A stretch of 64,000 nt of DNA from Curvibacter sp. PAE-UM (GTDB taxonomy: Bacteria > Pseudomonadota > Gammaproteobacteria > Burkholderiales > Burkholderiaceae_C), in the NCBI RefSeq assembly GCF_001432305.1, contig NZ_KQ483358.1, forward strand, positions 2,849,710-2,913,709, written 5' to 3'. Of the stretch, positions 48,797-58,522 are shown in pieces (within the stretch, counting starts at the first letter, position 1; every line of letters starts with the position of its first letter). The notes beneath the pieces are model-generated. The model was not told the DNA's origin. It did not search any database and saw nothing but the letters and a program-made list of their open reading frames with translations. Both the position numbers and the translations under genes were made by a program.

Positions 48797-49498
48797 TCAG
48801 TTGGTCAGGTCGAAAACCAGCACTTCGGCGTCCTTGCCGGCCTTGAGCTCGACCCGGCTTTCGCCGGACAGCAGGGCCGCGTCACCAGCGCTCAGTCGCT
48901 GGCCATTGACCTCCAGCTCGCCGCGCACCAGGTGCACGTAGCTCTTGCGCGCCGGATCCAGCGCCAGCGTGGCGGACTCGGCGCCGTCGAACAGGCCGGC
49001 ATACAGGCGCGCATCGGCGTGGATGGTCACCGAGCCGTTGGCGGCGTCGGGCGAGGCCACCAGGCGCAGCGCCCCGCGCTTCTCGGGCGTGGCGAAGGTC
49101 TTCTGCTCGTAGCTGGCCGGAATGCCGGTCACGTTCGGCTCGATCCAGATCTGGAAGAAGTGCGTGGTGTCCTTGGGCGCGTGGTTGTATTCGCTGTGCA
49201 TCACACCGTTGCCGGCGCTCATGCGCTGCACATCTCCCGGCGGGATGGCGCGGCCGTTGCCCATGTTGTCCTTGTGCGCGAGTTCGCCGGACAGCACGTA
49301 GCTGATGATCTCCATGTCGCGGTGGCCGTGTGTGCCGAAACCGGTGCCCGGGGCGATGCGGTCCTCGTTGATCACGCGCAGATTGCCCCAGCCCATGTGT
49401 TGCGGGTCGTAATAACCGGCAAAGGAAAAGCTGTGAAAGGACTTGAGCCAGCCGTGATCGGCGTAGCCGCGGTCCTGCGATTTGCGTACGGTCAGCAT
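48797..49498 (-). CDS. Pirin-family protein (quercetinase-like)
   Basis: 233 aa, YhhW-type pirin. HSFSFAGYYDPQHMGWGNLRV and HGHRDMEIISYVLSGELAHKD contain the metal-binding His/Glu set of the first cupin, and HSEYNHA follows. The start (MLTVRKSQDRGYADHGWLKS) and length match E. coli YhhW (231). It is the first gene of the minus-strand group, divergent from the LysR gene. Confidence 0.9.
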   Translation of the reverse strand: MLTVRKSQDRGYADHGWLKSFHSFSFAGYYDPQHMGWGNLRVINEDRIAPGTGFGTHGHRDMEIISYVLSGELAHKDNMGNGRAIPPGDVQRMSAGNGVMHSEYNHAPKDTTHFFQIWIEPNVTGIPASYEQKTFATPEKRGALRLVASPDAANGSVTIHADARLYAGLFDGAESATLALDPARKSYVHLVRGELEVNGQRLSAGDAALLSGESRVELKAGKDAEVLVFDLTN

Positions 49499-49593
49499 GG
49501 TGGGCTCCTTCCAGGGTCTGCAGGTCAGGCCTGCGATGGGATGAACTTTAGGCCGGTCCGCGGGGTTTGCGATCCATGCGCTTTGATGGCATC

Positions 49594-49610
49594 ATTCAAA
49601 TTAATTGAAT
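49594..49610. promoter_or_regulatory. LysR-type operator in divergent promoter
   Basis: ATTCAA-ATTAA-TTGAAT, a perfect 6-bp inverted repeat with a T-N11-A core (TTCAAATTAATTGAA), in an AT-rich island 16 bp before the LysR start, between it and the pirin gene. Expected autoregulatory and target site of the neighbouring LysR protein. Confidence 0.7.
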
Positions 49611-49625
49611 TAAAGATGATCCACC

Positions 49626-50570
49626 ATGCAAACCGCCCGCGACGTGCTGACCCCCGACGCCCTGGCCATGCTGCAGACCATCGAGCACGCCGGCAGCTTT
49701 GCCGCCGCCGCGCGCGCCCTGGGCGTGGTGCCCAGCGCCCTGACCTACCGGGTGCGCCAGATCGAGGACGCGCTGGACGTGCTGCTCTACGACCGCAGTT
49801 CGCGCCAGGCCCGGCTCACCGCCGCCGGCGCCGAGCTGCTGCGCGAAGGCCAGCGCCTGCTGGCAGAAATCGACGCCGTGGCCAACCGCGTCAAGCGCGT
49901 GGCCACGGGCTGGGAATCCCAGTTCACGGTGGCGCTGGACGGCATCATCCACCGCACCACGGTGATGGAGCTGTGCGAAAGCTTCTTCGCCCTGGGCGCA
50001 CCGACCCGCCTGAAACTGCGCGAGGAAACCCTCTCGGGCACGCTGGAGGCGCTGACCGGCGGCCAGGCTGATCTGGCCATCGGCGTGGCCCTGGACCCCA
50101 GCACCAGCGCCGGCGTGCACGGCAAGCCCCTGGGGCCGGTCAGCTTCGTCTACGCCGTGGCGCCGCACCACCCGCTGGCGGCCGCGCCCGAGCCCCTGAC
50201 CGACGAGCTGCTGCTGCGCCATCGCGCCGTGGCGGTGGCCGACTCCGCGCAGCGCGGCAGCGGCCTGACCATCGGCCTGCTGGCCGGGCAGGACGTCTTC
50301 ACCGTCGCCAGCATGCAGGCCAAGCTCGACGCCCAGCTGCGCGGCCTGGGCGGCGGCTTCGTGCCCGAGAGCATGGCACGCCCGCACATCGAAGCCGGCC
50401 ACCTCGTGGTCAAGAAAACCGAACGACCAACGCGGGTGATACGCGTGAGTTATGCCTGGCGCGGCAGCGCCGAGCAACAGCAGGGCCGCGCCCTGCAGTG
50501 GTGGCTGCAACAGCTCGAAAGCCCGGCCACCCGCCGGGCGCTGCTCGGGCCGGTGCACACCAGTTTTTGA
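49626..50570 (+). CDS. LysR-family transcriptional regulator
   Basis: 314 aa. N-terminal winged helix-turn-helix (AMLQTIEHAGSFAAAARALG, then VPSALTYRVRQIEDALDVLL; about 16-55), linker, and a co-inducer-binding domain (about 95-300). Divergent from the pirin/DoxX/flavodoxin genes, with an operator between, so it is the likely regulator of that group. Its inducer is unknown; quinones or electrophiles are plausible. Confidence 0.9.
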   Translation: MQTARDVLTPDALAMLQTIEHAGSFAAAARALGVVPSALTYRVRQIEDALDVLLYDRSSRQARLTAAGAELLREGQRLLAEIDAVANRVKRVATGWESQFTVALDGIIHRTTVMELCESFFALGAPTRLKLREETLSGTLEALTGGQADLAIGVALDPSTSAGVHGKPLGPVSFVYAVAPHHPLAAAPEPLTDELLLRHRAVAVADSAQRGSGLTIGLLAGQDVFTVASMQAKLDAQLRGLGGGFVPESMARPHIEAGHLVVKKTERPTRVIRVSYAWRGSAEQQQGRALQWWLQQLESPATRRALLGPVHTSF

Positions 50571-50666
50571 AGTCCGGCGGCGGCGGCCGGGGGGCGCCGG
50601 CTGCCGCTCCGGTACAGTGGAAGCGAAGCTGCAACTGAAATATCGACAAGAACGGAGACTGCCGAC

Positions 50667-51713
50667 ATGAAAAAACCCGCGCAACACTACGCCGTCATCG
50701 GCGCCGGCATGGCCGGCGTGGCCTGCGCCCGCACCCTGGTGCAGGCCGGCCACCAGGTCACGCTGTTCGAGAAAAGCCGCGGCGCCGGCGGCCGCATGGC
50801 CACGCGCGACACCGAATTCGGCAGCTTCGACCACGGCACCCAGTACTTCACGGTACGCAACCCGATGTTCGCGCGCGCCCTGGAAACCGTGCCCGGCCTG
50901 TGCCGGCCCTGGAGCGCCAACGCCGTGCGCGTGCTCGACCCGCTGGGCCGCGTGGTGGCCGCACCGCTGCCCACCCGCGAATCGCACTGGGTCGCCACCC
51001 CCGGCATGAACGCGCTGGTCAAGCGCTGGGCTGAACCGCTGCTGGCCCAGGGTGCGGTGGAACTGCAGACCCGGGTGGTCAAGATCGAACGTGATGCGCT
51101 GAACGAGCGTCGCTGGCAGCTGCACACCGAGGGGGCAGACGACAGCCGCCACGTGCACTCCGGTTTTGATGGCGTGCTGCTGGCCATGCCCAGCGTGCAG
51201 GCCCACGAGTTGCTGCGCAACTCCAAGCAGGCGCCGGCCCTGGCCGAGCGCATCGCCGAAGTCCGGGTGGCGCCCTGCTGGACGCTGATGGTGGCCTTTC
51301 CGCAGGCCATGCAGCCGGGCCTGTCGGCGCTCGGGCCGCAGTGGAATGCGGCGCGCAGCACGCACCACCGCATTGCCTGGCTGGCGCGCGAATCGAGCAA
51401 GCCGCAACGCGGCCCCATCGAACGCTGGACGGTACAGGCCAGCCCGGCCTGGTCGCAGGAACACCTCAACGACGACGCCGAACGCGTGCAGTCCAAGCTG
51501 CTCAAGGCCTTTGCTGAAGTCACGGGCATCCGCGCCGAACCCAGCTACGCCACCGTGCACCGCTGGCACTACGCGCAGACCATCCAGCCCCTGGACCAGA
51601 GCCACCTGTGGGATCCGGCCTCGCGCATCGGCGCCTGCGGCGACTGGTGCATGGGCCACCGCGTCGAGGACGCGTTTGTCTCCGGACTGGAGCTGGCGCT
51701 CAAGGTGGCGTAA
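50667..51713 (+). CDS. FAD-dependent amine oxidase-like protein
   Basis: 348 aa, renalase/amine-oxidase-like. Dinucleotide motif AVIGAGMAGVACARTLVQAG (9-28), LFEKSRGAGGRMATR with the second FAD-contact sequence (36-50), GSFDHGTQYFTVR, and the C-terminal ACGDWCMGHRVEDAFVSGLEL (about 322-342) that closes the flavin site. Substrate unknown. GGAGACTGCCGAC precedes the ATG at 50667. Confidence 0.87.
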   Translation: MKKPAQHYAVIGAGMAGVACARTLVQAGHQVTLFEKSRGAGGRMATRDTEFGSFDHGTQYFTVRNPMFARALETVPGLCRPWSANAVRVLDPLGRVVAAPLPTRESHWVATPGMNALVKRWAEPLLAQGAVELQTRVVKIERDALNERRWQLHTEGADDSRHVHSGFDGVLLAMPSVQAHELLRNSKQAPALAERIAEVRVAPCWTLMVAFPQAMQPGLSALGPQWNAARSTHHRIAWLARESSKPQRGPIERWTVQASPAWSQEHLNDDAERVQSKLLKAFAEVTGIRAEPSYATVHRWHYAQTIQPLDQSHLWDPASRIGACGDWCMGHRVEDAFVSGLELALKVA

Positions 51714-51716
51714 TGG

Positions 51717-51793
51717 CCCCCACGGTCGCTCACTGCGTGTGTTCCCTGCCCCCCGAGGGGGCCGCGTTTCGCCTTGGGGCGGCCCGGCGGCGA
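51717..51793. repeat. Dispersed GC-rich repeat before gluQ
   Basis: CCCCCCGAGGGGGCC (51749-51763) and CCTTGGGGCGGCCCGGCGG (51772-51790), in the order found in the lpxB 5' end at 2754-2791. Here it lies in the gap between the oxidoreductase and gluQ. A shorter match, CCTTGGGGCGG, occurs upstream of phaR (26841-26851, minus strand). Confidence 0.65.
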
Positions 51794-51811
51794 AACATCC
51801 GCGCTTGGTGA

Positions 51812-52705
51812 ATGCCTGCCTCCTACATCGGCAGATTCGCCCCCTCGCCCACCGGCCCGCTGCACGCCGGCTCGATGGTGGCGGCACTCGCCAGCTGGCT
51901 CGATGCACGCGCCCACGGCGGGCGCTGGCTGGTGCGCATCGAGGATGTCGACGTGCCACGCTGTGTGCCCGGGGCCGACCGTGTGATCCTGCAGCAGATC
52001 GCCGACTGCGGCCTGCTGCCGGACGAGCCGCCCCTTTACCAGTCGCAGCGCAGTGCGCAGTACCAGCAGGCGCTGGACGATCTGGTGGCGCGCGGCCGGG
52101 CCTACCCTTGCGCCTGCTCTCGCCGCGACATCGAGGCCGAACAGCAGCGCCTGGGGCGCGTGAAATCGCGCCACGGCGAACTGGTCTACCCCGGCACCTG
52201 CCGTGACGGTCTGCACGGCAAAGCGCCACGCGCCTGGCGCCTGCGCGTGCCCGCCAGCATCGTGCCCTGGACCGACCGCCGCCTGGGCCCCCAGACGCAG
52301 GATGTGGAGGCCGACGTCGGCGACTTCGTGCTGAAACGCGCCGACGGCTATTTCGCCTACCAGCTGGCCGTGGTGGTGGACGACGGCGCCCAGGGCATCA
52401 CGCACATCGTGCGTGGCGAGGATCTGGCCGACAACACGGCGCGCCAGATCCTGCTGCAGTTCGCGCTCGGACTGCCCACACCCGCCTACTTGCACACCCC
52501 GCTGGTCCTGGGCGCCAACGGCGAAAAACTCAGCAAGCAGAATGGCGCCCTGGCGCTGGACACGCGCGACCCGCTGCTCGCCCTCAAGACCGCTGCCGCC
52601 GTGCTGGGCCTGCAGGTGTCGGGCACGACCGTCGGCGACTGCTTGACGGCGGCCACGGCGCAATGGGCCGCCCTCTGGAGAGCGACCGCTAAAATCCAGG
52701 GGTGA
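51812..52705 (+). CDS. gluQ: Glutamyl-Q tRNA(Asp) synthetase
   Basis: Attaches glutamate to the queuosine in tRNA-Asp. 297 aa: a truncated glutamyl-tRNA synthetase without an anticodon-binding domain. Class I motif [20 protein letters not shown] (7-26), the Cys-x-Cys zinc site CACSRRDI plus YPGTC, and the KLSKQNGA motif near residue 239. It overlaps trmB as GTGA; two further RNA-modifying genes follow. Confidence 0.93.
   Translation: MPASYIGRFAPSPTGPLHAGSMVAALASWLDARAHGGRWLVRIEDVDVPRCVPGADRVILQQIADCGLLPDEPPLYQSQRSAQYQQALDDLVARGRAYPCACSRRDIEAEQQRLGRVKSRHGELVYPGTCRDGLHGKAPRAWRLRVPASIVPWTDRRLGPQTQDVEADVGDFVLKRADGYFAYQLAVVVDDGAQGITHIVRGEDLADNTARQILLQFALGLPTPAYLHTPLVLGANGEKLSKQNGALALDTRDPLLALKTAAAVLGLQVSGTTVGDCLTAATAQWAALWRATAKIQG
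52690..52695 (+). promoter_or_regulatory. TAAAAT element before trmB
   Basis: GCTAAAATCCAGGGG ends at the GTG of trmB (52702), inside the last codons of gluQ. Same motif and spacing as at 40202. If it is a promoter, trmB would have a near-leaderless transcript; GGGG could also be a Shine-Dalgarno for coupled translation. Confidence 0.35.
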
Positions 52706-53466
52706 CCGATACCCCCAAGCCCCCCGAACAGGACGCCGCAGCGTCAGCCCCGCCCAAAGACCGGCGCCGCCTGCCGCCGCCCGGCGTCGACTTCCCCAAG
52801 ACCATCAAGAGCTTCGTCAAGCGTGCCGGCCGCACCACCACGGGCCAGGCCAAGGCCTTCGAGCTGTATGGCCCGCGTTTTGTGCTGCCCTACAGCGCTG
52901 CGCCGCTGGACCGTGTAGCGGTCTTCGGCGCCGACGCTGCGACCCGTCCGCTGATCCTGGAGATCGGCTTCGGCATGGGCGACGCCACCGCGCACATTGC
53001 GGACCTGATGCGCGAGAGCAACTTCCTGGGCTGCGAGGTGCACGAGCCCGGTGTGGGTGCGCTGCTCAAACACATCGGCGAACGCGAACTCACGAACATC
53101 CGCATCCTGCAACACGATGCGGTCGAGGTGCTGGACCACATGCTGCCCGAGCAGAGCCTGGACGGCGTGCACATCTTTTTCCCCGATCCCTGGCACAAGA
53201 CCAAACACCACAAGCGCCGCCTGCTGCAAGCCCCGCTGGTGGCCAAGCTGGCTGCGCGCCTGAAACCCGGTGCTTACCTGCACTGCGCCACCGACTGGGA
53301 ACCTTATGCCCAGCAGATGCTGGCCGTGCTGGGTGCCGAGCCGCTGTTGAAGAACACGGCCGAGGGCTACGCCCCCAAGCCCGACTACCGGCCCCTGACC
53401 AAGTTCGAGAAACGCGGCCTGCGCCTGGGCCACGGGGTCTGGGACCTGGTGTTCACTCGCGTCTGA
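52702..53466 (+). CDS. trmB: tRNA (guanine-N7)-methyltransferase
   Basis: Makes m7G46 in tRNA. 254 aa with an N-terminal Pro/Lys-rich extension (1-35), then the SAM motif [17 protein letters not shown] (about 78-94) and the signature [18 protein letters not shown] (about 155-172) near the active site. Ends [18 protein letters not shown], the family's usual end. The GTG start overlaps the gluQ TGA. Confidence 0.94.
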   Translation: MTDTPKPPEQDAAASAPPKDRRRLPPPGVDFPKTIKSFVKRAGRTTTGQAKAFELYGPRFVLPYSAAPLDRVAVFGADAATRPLILEIGFGMGDATAHIADLMRESNFLGCEVHEPGVGALLKHIGERELTNIRILQHDAVEVLDHMLPEQSLDGVHIFFPDPWHKTKHHKRRLLQAPLVAKLAARLKPGAYLHCATDWEPYAQQMLAVLGAEPLLKNTAEGYAPKPDYRPLTKFEKRGLRLGHGVWDLVFTRV

Positions 53467-53472
53467 TCTTCC

Positions 53473-54390
53473 ATGAGCCGCCCGCCGCATCGCAGCAAAC
53501 CGCCGATGCGCGAAGGCGTCGGCGCCAGTTGCGTCGCCCTGCCCCACGGCCCCTGGACACGGCTGTTCGACTTCCTCGCTGAACGGCTGCCGGCAGTGAG
53601 CGCCGAACAATGGCAAGAACGCATGGCACAGGGCCACGTGCTCGATGAGAGCGGCGCGCCACTGTCACCGGAGGCGCCCTATCGCCACGGCACGCGCGTC
53701 TACTACTACCGTGCGCTGGACGCCGAACCCGTCATTCCTTTCGAGGAAACCATCCTCTACCAGGACGCGCACCTGCTGGTGGCCGACAAACCGCATTTCC
53801 TGCCCGTCACCCCCACCGGCCGTTACGTGCAGCAGACCCTGCTGGTGCGCCTCAAGCGCCGCACCGGCATCGAAGACCTGAGCCCCATCCACCGCATCGA
53901 CCGCGAAACCGCCGGCCTGGTGGTGTTCAGCGTGCGGCCGCAGGACCGCGGTGCCTACCAGGCGCTGTTTCGCGAGCAGGTGGTGGACAAGGCATACGAG
54001 GCCATTGCCCCGCTGCGGCCCGATCTGCCGCTGCCGGCCGTGCACCGCAGCCGCATCGAGCCCGACGAGCGCTTTTTCCGCCAGCGCGAAGTGCCGGGTG
54101 AGCCCAACAGCGAGACGCAGATCGAGCTGATCGAAGCGCTGGGCGAGCTGGCGCGCTACCGCCTGCGCCCGCGCAGCGGCAAGACGCACCAGTTGCGCGT
54201 GCACATGGACGCGCTGGGGCGTCCGATTACCGGCGACCTCTTCTACCCTGAAGTGGTCCATGGCCCGGGCCACGCCGACGAGGACTGGAGCCGCCCGCTC
54301 CAGCTGCTGGCGCGCGCACTGGCCTTCACCGACCCCGTCACCGGCGAGCCGCGGCACTTCGAAAGCCGGCGTCAGTTGGCGGTGGGGTGA
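53473..54390 (+). CDS. RluA-family pseudouridine synthase
   Basis: 305 aa. The motif LSPIHRIDRETAGLVVFSV (about 136-154) contains the catalytic Asp in RIDRETAG; an N-terminal non-canonical domain (about 20-85) precedes it, and the C-terminal SGKTHQLRVHMDALGRPI is typical. The target uridine is not known. It follows trmB by 6 bp and completes an RNA-modification group (gluQ-trmB-this gene). Confidence 0.9.
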   Translation: MSRPPHRSKPPMREGVGASCVALPHGPWTRLFDFLAERLPAVSAEQWQERMAQGHVLDESGAPLSPEAPYRHGTRVYYYRALDAEPVIPFEETILYQDAHLLVADKPHFLPVTPTGRYVQQTLLVRLKRRTGIEDLSPIHRIDRETAGLVVFSVRPQDRGAYQALFREQVVDKAYEAIAPLRPDLPLPAVHRSRIEPDERFFRQREVPGEPNSETQIELIEALGELARYRLRPRSGKTHQLRVHMDALGRPITGDLFYPEVVHGPGHADEDWSRPLQLLARALAFTDPVTGEPRHFESRRQLAVG

Positions 54391-54458
54391 TACGTCTTGA
54401 AACAGCGCAAGCGCCACGACACGGCGATACTGCAACGCATCTCCTGCACCATGACACC

Positions 54459-55178
54459 ATGAAAAAACTCCTTACACTGCTCGCCTTCTCTGCGGCCCTG
54501 GCCCAGCCCGCCCTGGCAGGCGACCTCTCGGCACTCGGCAACCTGAGCCAGTCGGAATTCCGCCGGGTCTCCGAAGACCTCGGCGCAGCCTTCAGCTACA
54601 AGCCCATCGCCCCGACCGAGGCGCAAGGCATCACCGGTTTCGACATCGGCCTCGAAGTCACCGGCACCGACATCTCCCGGAGCGCCGGCGCCCTGTCCCG
54701 GGCCGGCGCCAGCGACAACAGCATGAACACGCTGCTGATCCCCAAGCTGCATCTGCACAAGGGCCTGCCGCTCGGGCTGGACGTGGGCGCCTTCGTCGCC
54801 AACGTCCCGGCCATCAACGCCCGGCTCTACGGCGCCGAAGTGCGTTACGCCCTGCTCGGTGGCGGCGTGGCCATGCCGGCCATCGGCGTGCGCGGTGCCT
54901 ACACCCGGCTCGACGGCGCCAGCCAACTGGCCCTCAGCACGCGCAGCGTGGACATCTCCATCTCCAAGGGCTTCACCGTGCTCACGCCCTACGCCGGTGT
55001 CGGCCAGGTCTGGGTCGACAGCTCGCCCAATGCCGGCAACCTCGCGGGCGAAAGCTTCAGCCAGGGCAAGCTCTTCATCGGGCTCAACCTGAACCTGGGC
55101 CTGCTCAACCTGGCCTTCGAAACCGACAAGACCGGTGACACCACGTCCTGGGGCATGAAGGTCGGCCTGCGCTGGTGA
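54459..55178 (+). CDS. Putative outer-membrane beta-barrel protein
   Basis: 239 aa, unrecognised by family. Signal peptide MKKLLTLLAFSAALAQPALA (cleavage about 20). The rest alternates hydrophobic and polar residues in beta-strand-like segments (GLPLGLDVGAFVANVPAIN, AEVRYALLGGGVAMPAIGV) and ends in Trp (MKVGLRW), the C-terminal aromatic typical of BAM substrates. The ATG at 54459 was chosen for the signal peptide. A hairpin (GGCTATC 55195-55201 / GATAGCC 55211-55217) follows the gene. Confidence 0.72.
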   Translation: MKKLLTLLAFSAALAQPALAGDLSALGNLSQSEFRRVSEDLGAAFSYKPIAPTEAQGITGFDIGLEVTGTDISRSAGALSRAGASDNSMNTLLIPKLHLHKGLPLGLDVGAFVANVPAINARLYGAEVRYALLGGGVAMPAIGVRGAYTRLDGASQLALSTRSVDISISKGFTVLTPYAGVGQVWVDSSPNAGNLAGESFSQGKLFIGLNLNLGLLNLAFETDKTGDTTSWGMKVGLRW

Positions 55179-55194
55179 TCGCCCGACGCCATGG

Positions 55195-55217
55195 GGCTAT
55201 CACTTTTTCCGATAGCC
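55195..55217 (+). terminator. Hairpin after outer-membrane gene
   Basis: GGCTATC/GATAGCC, 7-bp stem with a 9-nt loop, 17 bp after the stop. No U-tract, so a weak terminator at most. A TATACT -10-like hexamer (55258-55263) that could serve the next gene lies downstream. Confidence 0.4.
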
Positions 55218-55314
55218 GCTAAGTAAAAACCAGCGGCCGCCGGTCGGTCGTGCTCCCTATACTGCGAGATTGCATCGGCCCGCCCGGCGGGCTGCATCCA
55301 CCTGAGGAGATTCC

Positions 55315-56289
55315 ATGACATTCAAGATCAAGACGCTCGCCCTCGCGCTGGGCACCTTGCTGGCCGCCGGCCCCGCGCTGGCCCAGGCCAACTGGCCGAC
55401 CAAGCCCCTGACCATGGTGGTGGGCTTTGCCGCTGGCGGCGCCACCGACGCGGTGGCCCGCATCATCGCCAAGCACCTGGGTGATGAGCTCAAGCAGAAC
55501 GTGGTGGTGGACAACAAGGCCGGCGCCGGCGGCAACATCGCCACCGACTTCGTGGCCCGTGCCGAACCGGACGGCCACACGCTGCTACTGGGCAGCGTGG
55601 GCTCGCTCACGGTCGCCCCGCACATGAACGCCAAGCTGCCGTACAAGCCCCTGCAGGATTTCGCCCCGGTCACCATGGCCGTGGTGTTCTCCAACGTGCT
55701 GGTGGTCAAGGCCGACCTGCCCGTGAAGACCCTGGCCGACTACGTGAAGCTGGCCAAGGCGCAGCCCGGCAAGCTGACTTACGCCTCGCCCGGCATCGGC
55801 GGCGCCGGCCACCTGGCCGGTGAACTGCTCAAGATCAAGGCCGACATCGACCTCACCCACGTCGCCTACAAGGGCGGCGGCCCGGCCATGCTGGGCCTGC
55901 TCGGCGGCGAGGTCGATTCCTTCATGTCCACCCCGCCCACGGCCGGCCCGCACATCAAGAGCGGCAAGATCCGCGCCCTGGCGACCACTGGTGCCAAGCG
56001 CGACCCGCTGATGCCTGACGTGCCCACCGTGGCCGAGCAGGGCTACCCCGGTTTCGACACGCTGAACTGGTACGCCTACGTGGTGCCTGCCAAGACACCC
56101 AAGGCCGTGGTGGACCGCCTGAACCAGGTGCTGGTCAGGATCCTCAAGGACCCGGACGTGGTCAAGGAACTCGAGATGAAGGGCCTGTCACCCAGCCCCG
56201 GCACCCCGGCCGAACTTGCGGCCTACATGAAGCGCGAGTACGACACCTGGGGTCAGGTGGTCAAGAAAGCCGGCATCAAGCCAGAGTAA
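55315..56289 (+). CDS. Tripartite tricarboxylate transporter (Bug) receptor
   Basis: 324-aa periplasmic solute receptor of the TctC/Bug family, extremely expanded in Burkholderiales. Signal peptide to about 23 (ends PALAQA); NWPTKPLTMVVGFAAGGATD (25-44) is the family start, with PGAGGN-like KAGAGGNIATD and GEVDSFMSTPPTAGPHIKSG. The tctA/tctB membrane genes are not nearby, an orphan arrangement common for Bug proteins. Ligand unknown. CTGAGGAGATTCC precedes the ATG. Confidence 0.92.
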   Translation: MTFKIKTLALALGTLLAAGPALAQANWPTKPLTMVVGFAAGGATDAVARIIAKHLGDELKQNVVVDNKAGAGGNIATDFVARAEPDGHTLLLGSVGSLTVAPHMNAKLPYKPLQDFAPVTMAVVFSNVLVVKADLPVKTLADYVKLAKAQPGKLTYASPGIGGAGHLAGELLKIKADIDLTHVAYKGGGPAMLGLLGGEVDSFMSTPPTAGPHIKSGKIRALATTGAKRDPLMPDVPTVAEQGYPGFDTLNWYAYVVPAKTPKAVVDRLNQVLVRILKDPDVVKELEMKGLSPSPGTPAELAAYMKREYDTWGQVVKKAGIKPE

Positions 56290-56419
56290 ACGTCTCACGC
56301 CAAGGGGCAGGCCTGTAAACCTGCTGCGCTGACGAGCTCATCGACGGGCTCCGGCCGGCCCTGCAGGTAACCATGGGTGCCGGCCATGCGCCGGTCCTCG
56401 CGCCCCTCACGCAGATAAA

Positions 56420-58141
56420 TCAGAAGCTTTCCCAGTCCCCGGCATCGCCGTCTTTGGCCCTGACCGCTGCACCCGAGGAAGCGGTCGGCGCCGACAATGC
56501 CGGCTTGCGGGCCGCGGGCCTGCCCGGTGCCTTGCTGGCCGCCGCCGGACGTGCCGTCATCACCGGCGCACGGGCCACCGGCACCGCAGCCGGCTCCCCA
56601 TGGGCGAGTTTGAAAACGGATACCGCCTGCACCAGGTCCTGGGCCTGGCCGCGCAGGCTGCTGGCCGCCGCCGCCATCTCTTCCACCAATGCAGCATTCT
56701 GTTGCGTGGCCTGGTCCATCTGCGTCACGGCCTCGCCGATCTGGGCCACACCCTGGCTCTGCTCTGTACTGGCTGCACTGATCTCGCCCATGATGTCGGT
56801 CACCCGGCGGATGCTGGCCACCACCTCGTTCATCGTCGCGCCGGCCTGGTCCACCAGCGCGCTGCCCTGCCCGACCCGCTCCACGCTGTCAGTGATCAGG
56901 GTCTTGATCTCCTTGGCGGCATCGGCACTGCGCCCCGCCAGCGAGCGCACTTCAGATGCCACCACGGCAAAACCGCGGCCCTGCTCGCCAGCCCGTGCGG
57001 CTTCCACGGCGGCGTTCAGCGCCAGGATGTTGGTCTGGAAGGCGATGCCGTCGATCACGCTGATGATGTCGGCAATCTTCCGGGAACTGTCGTTGATGCC
57101 CTTCATGGTGTCCACCACCTGGGCCACCACTTCACCGCCCTGCACCGCCACGGTACTGGCGCTCTGCGCCAGCTGGTTGGCCTGGCGCGCGTTGTCGGCG
57201 TTCTGTTTCACCGTCGAAGACAGCTCTTCCATCGAAGCGGCCGTCTCTTCCAGCGCGCTGGCCTGACTCTCGGTACGCGCGCTCAGGTCGTTGTTGCCCT
57301 GGGCGATCTCGGCGCTGGCCGTGGACACCGATTCCGATCCCTGGCGTACCGTGCCCACCACCTTGACCAGGCCGTCCTGCATGCCCGACAGCGCCTTGAG
57401 CAGCTGCGCCACCTCGTCCTGGCCCGAGGTATCGATGCGGCGCGACAGGTCACCCTGGGCCACGGCGTGGGTCGTGGCAATCGCTTCGGCCAGGGATCTC
57501 GAGATGTTGCGCACCAGCATCCAGCCAAAAACAATCGCAAAGCCTACGCCCAGGATGAAGAAACCGATGGCCATCAGGCGCGCGGTGTTGTAGCGCGAGA
57601 CAGCCGAGTCGTACTCCTCCTTGGCCACTTCCAGTTGCAGGTCCGTCAGCAGCCCCAGCTGCTTGCGCACCTCCGGATAGATCACGCTGTCCTTTTCGGC
57701 CAGCAAGCGGCGCGCCGCATCGAGATCGCTGGCGCGCAGGGCCGTCTGGACAGGCCTCAGGAATTCGCTGACGAAGCGGCCCCGCACCTGCGCAAAGGCC
57801 TTGGCGATTTCGGTCTCCTTGGGCGTCAGGTAGGTCGACATATAGGCTTCCCACACCTTGTTGATCGCCACGATGTTCTCGTCGATCTGGTCAACATTGG
57901 CCTTGATGTTCTCGGGCATGGGGAGGGCAATCGCATTGTTCGCCGCCACCCGGTTGCGCAGGATGTTGCGCTGCACATCCAGCAACTGCCCCATGGGCAC
58001 GGTACGGTCTTCGTAGACCGTCTTCAGGCCGTCGTTGGTGTTGCTCATGCCCCGGATGCCGATGAAACCGACGATCAGCAGCAGCAGCACCAGCACGCTG
58101 ACCAGCAGGGTGAGGCGCGTGGAGATTTTGAGATTGTTCAT
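56420..58141 (-). CDS. Methyl-accepting chemotaxis protein
   Basis: 573 aa. Membrane helix about 9-30, periplasmic four-helix-bundle ligand domain (about 31-185), second helix about 187-210, HAMP (about 212-262), and a signalling region with the conserved tip [20 protein letters not shown] (about 363-383). The C-terminal about 60 residues are Ala/Pro/Arg-rich. Divergent from the diguanylate cyclase at 58523; it lacks the neighbours seen for the receptor at 44790. Confidence 0.93.
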   Translation of the reverse strand: MNNLKISTRLTLLVSVLVLLLLIVGFIGIRGMSNTNDGLKTVYEDRTVPMGQLLDVQRNILRNRVAANNAIALPMPENIKANVDQIDENIVAINKVWEAYMSTYLTPKETEIAKAFAQVRGRFVSEFLRPVQTALRASDLDAARRLLAEKDSVIYPEVRKQLGLLTDLQLEVAKEEYDSAVSRYNTARLMAIGFFILGVGFAIVFGWMLVRNISRSLAEAIATTHAVAQGDLSRRIDTSGQDEVAQLLKALSGMQDGLVKVVGTVRQGSESVSTASAEIAQGNNDLSARTESQASALEETAASMEELSSTVKQNADNARQANQLAQSASTVAVQGGEVVAQVVDTMKGINDSSRKIADIISVIDGIAFQTNILALNAAVEAARAGEQGRGFAVVASEVRSLAGRSADAAKEIKTLITDSVERVGQGSALVDQAGATMNEVVASIRRVTDIMGEISAASTEQSQGVAQIGEAVTQMDQATQQNAALVEEMAAAASSLRGQAQDLVQAVSVFKLAHGEPAAVPVARAPVMTARPAAASKAPGRPAARKPALSAPTASSGAAVRAKDGDAGDWESF

Positions 58142-58522
58142 GGGGATTCCCGTGTCGTGAGGGATGTGTTGGGGTTTGAGTCGGTGGACCGGAATGAGGA
58201 TAGCCTTGGATGCGCTTCAGATCAATGAGGGTTGGCGCTGTTTTCCCACCGCCCCAAAACCGTGCGGGTCACGGAAGGAGAGCATGTTCTGGCGCGTGGA
58301 TGAAAACCAGGATTCCTACACCCGGGTCCATCGCCGATCCGGGTGAGCGAGCAGGCATACGTGTCCGACCTGGCGCCGCTGGATACCACGGCCGAGGTCG
58401 GTGGAACATGATATGTTCAGCGCTGAATGCACGCAAGCCACCCGGATCCCTCCAGCAGCGCGCAGCCCCTGGCTGCCCTCTCGGCAGTTCCGGCCTGAGC
58501 GGGTCGACGCCCCAAAGAAGAC
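58142..58522. other. Intergenic region between MCP and diguanylate cyclase
   Basis: 381 bp with no credible ORF. It contains two adjoining palindromes: GAACAT-GAT-ATGTTC (58404-58418) and TTCAGCGCTGAA (58416-58427). They lie nearer the cyclase start and resemble operator half-sites. No clear -35/-10 pair could be fixed for either gene. Confidence 0.5.

Noticed and set aside
53473-54390. Assigning rluA, rluC or rluD to the pseudouridine synthase
   Set aside because: The catalytic motif shows the superfamily, but the unusual N-terminal region does not identify the target.
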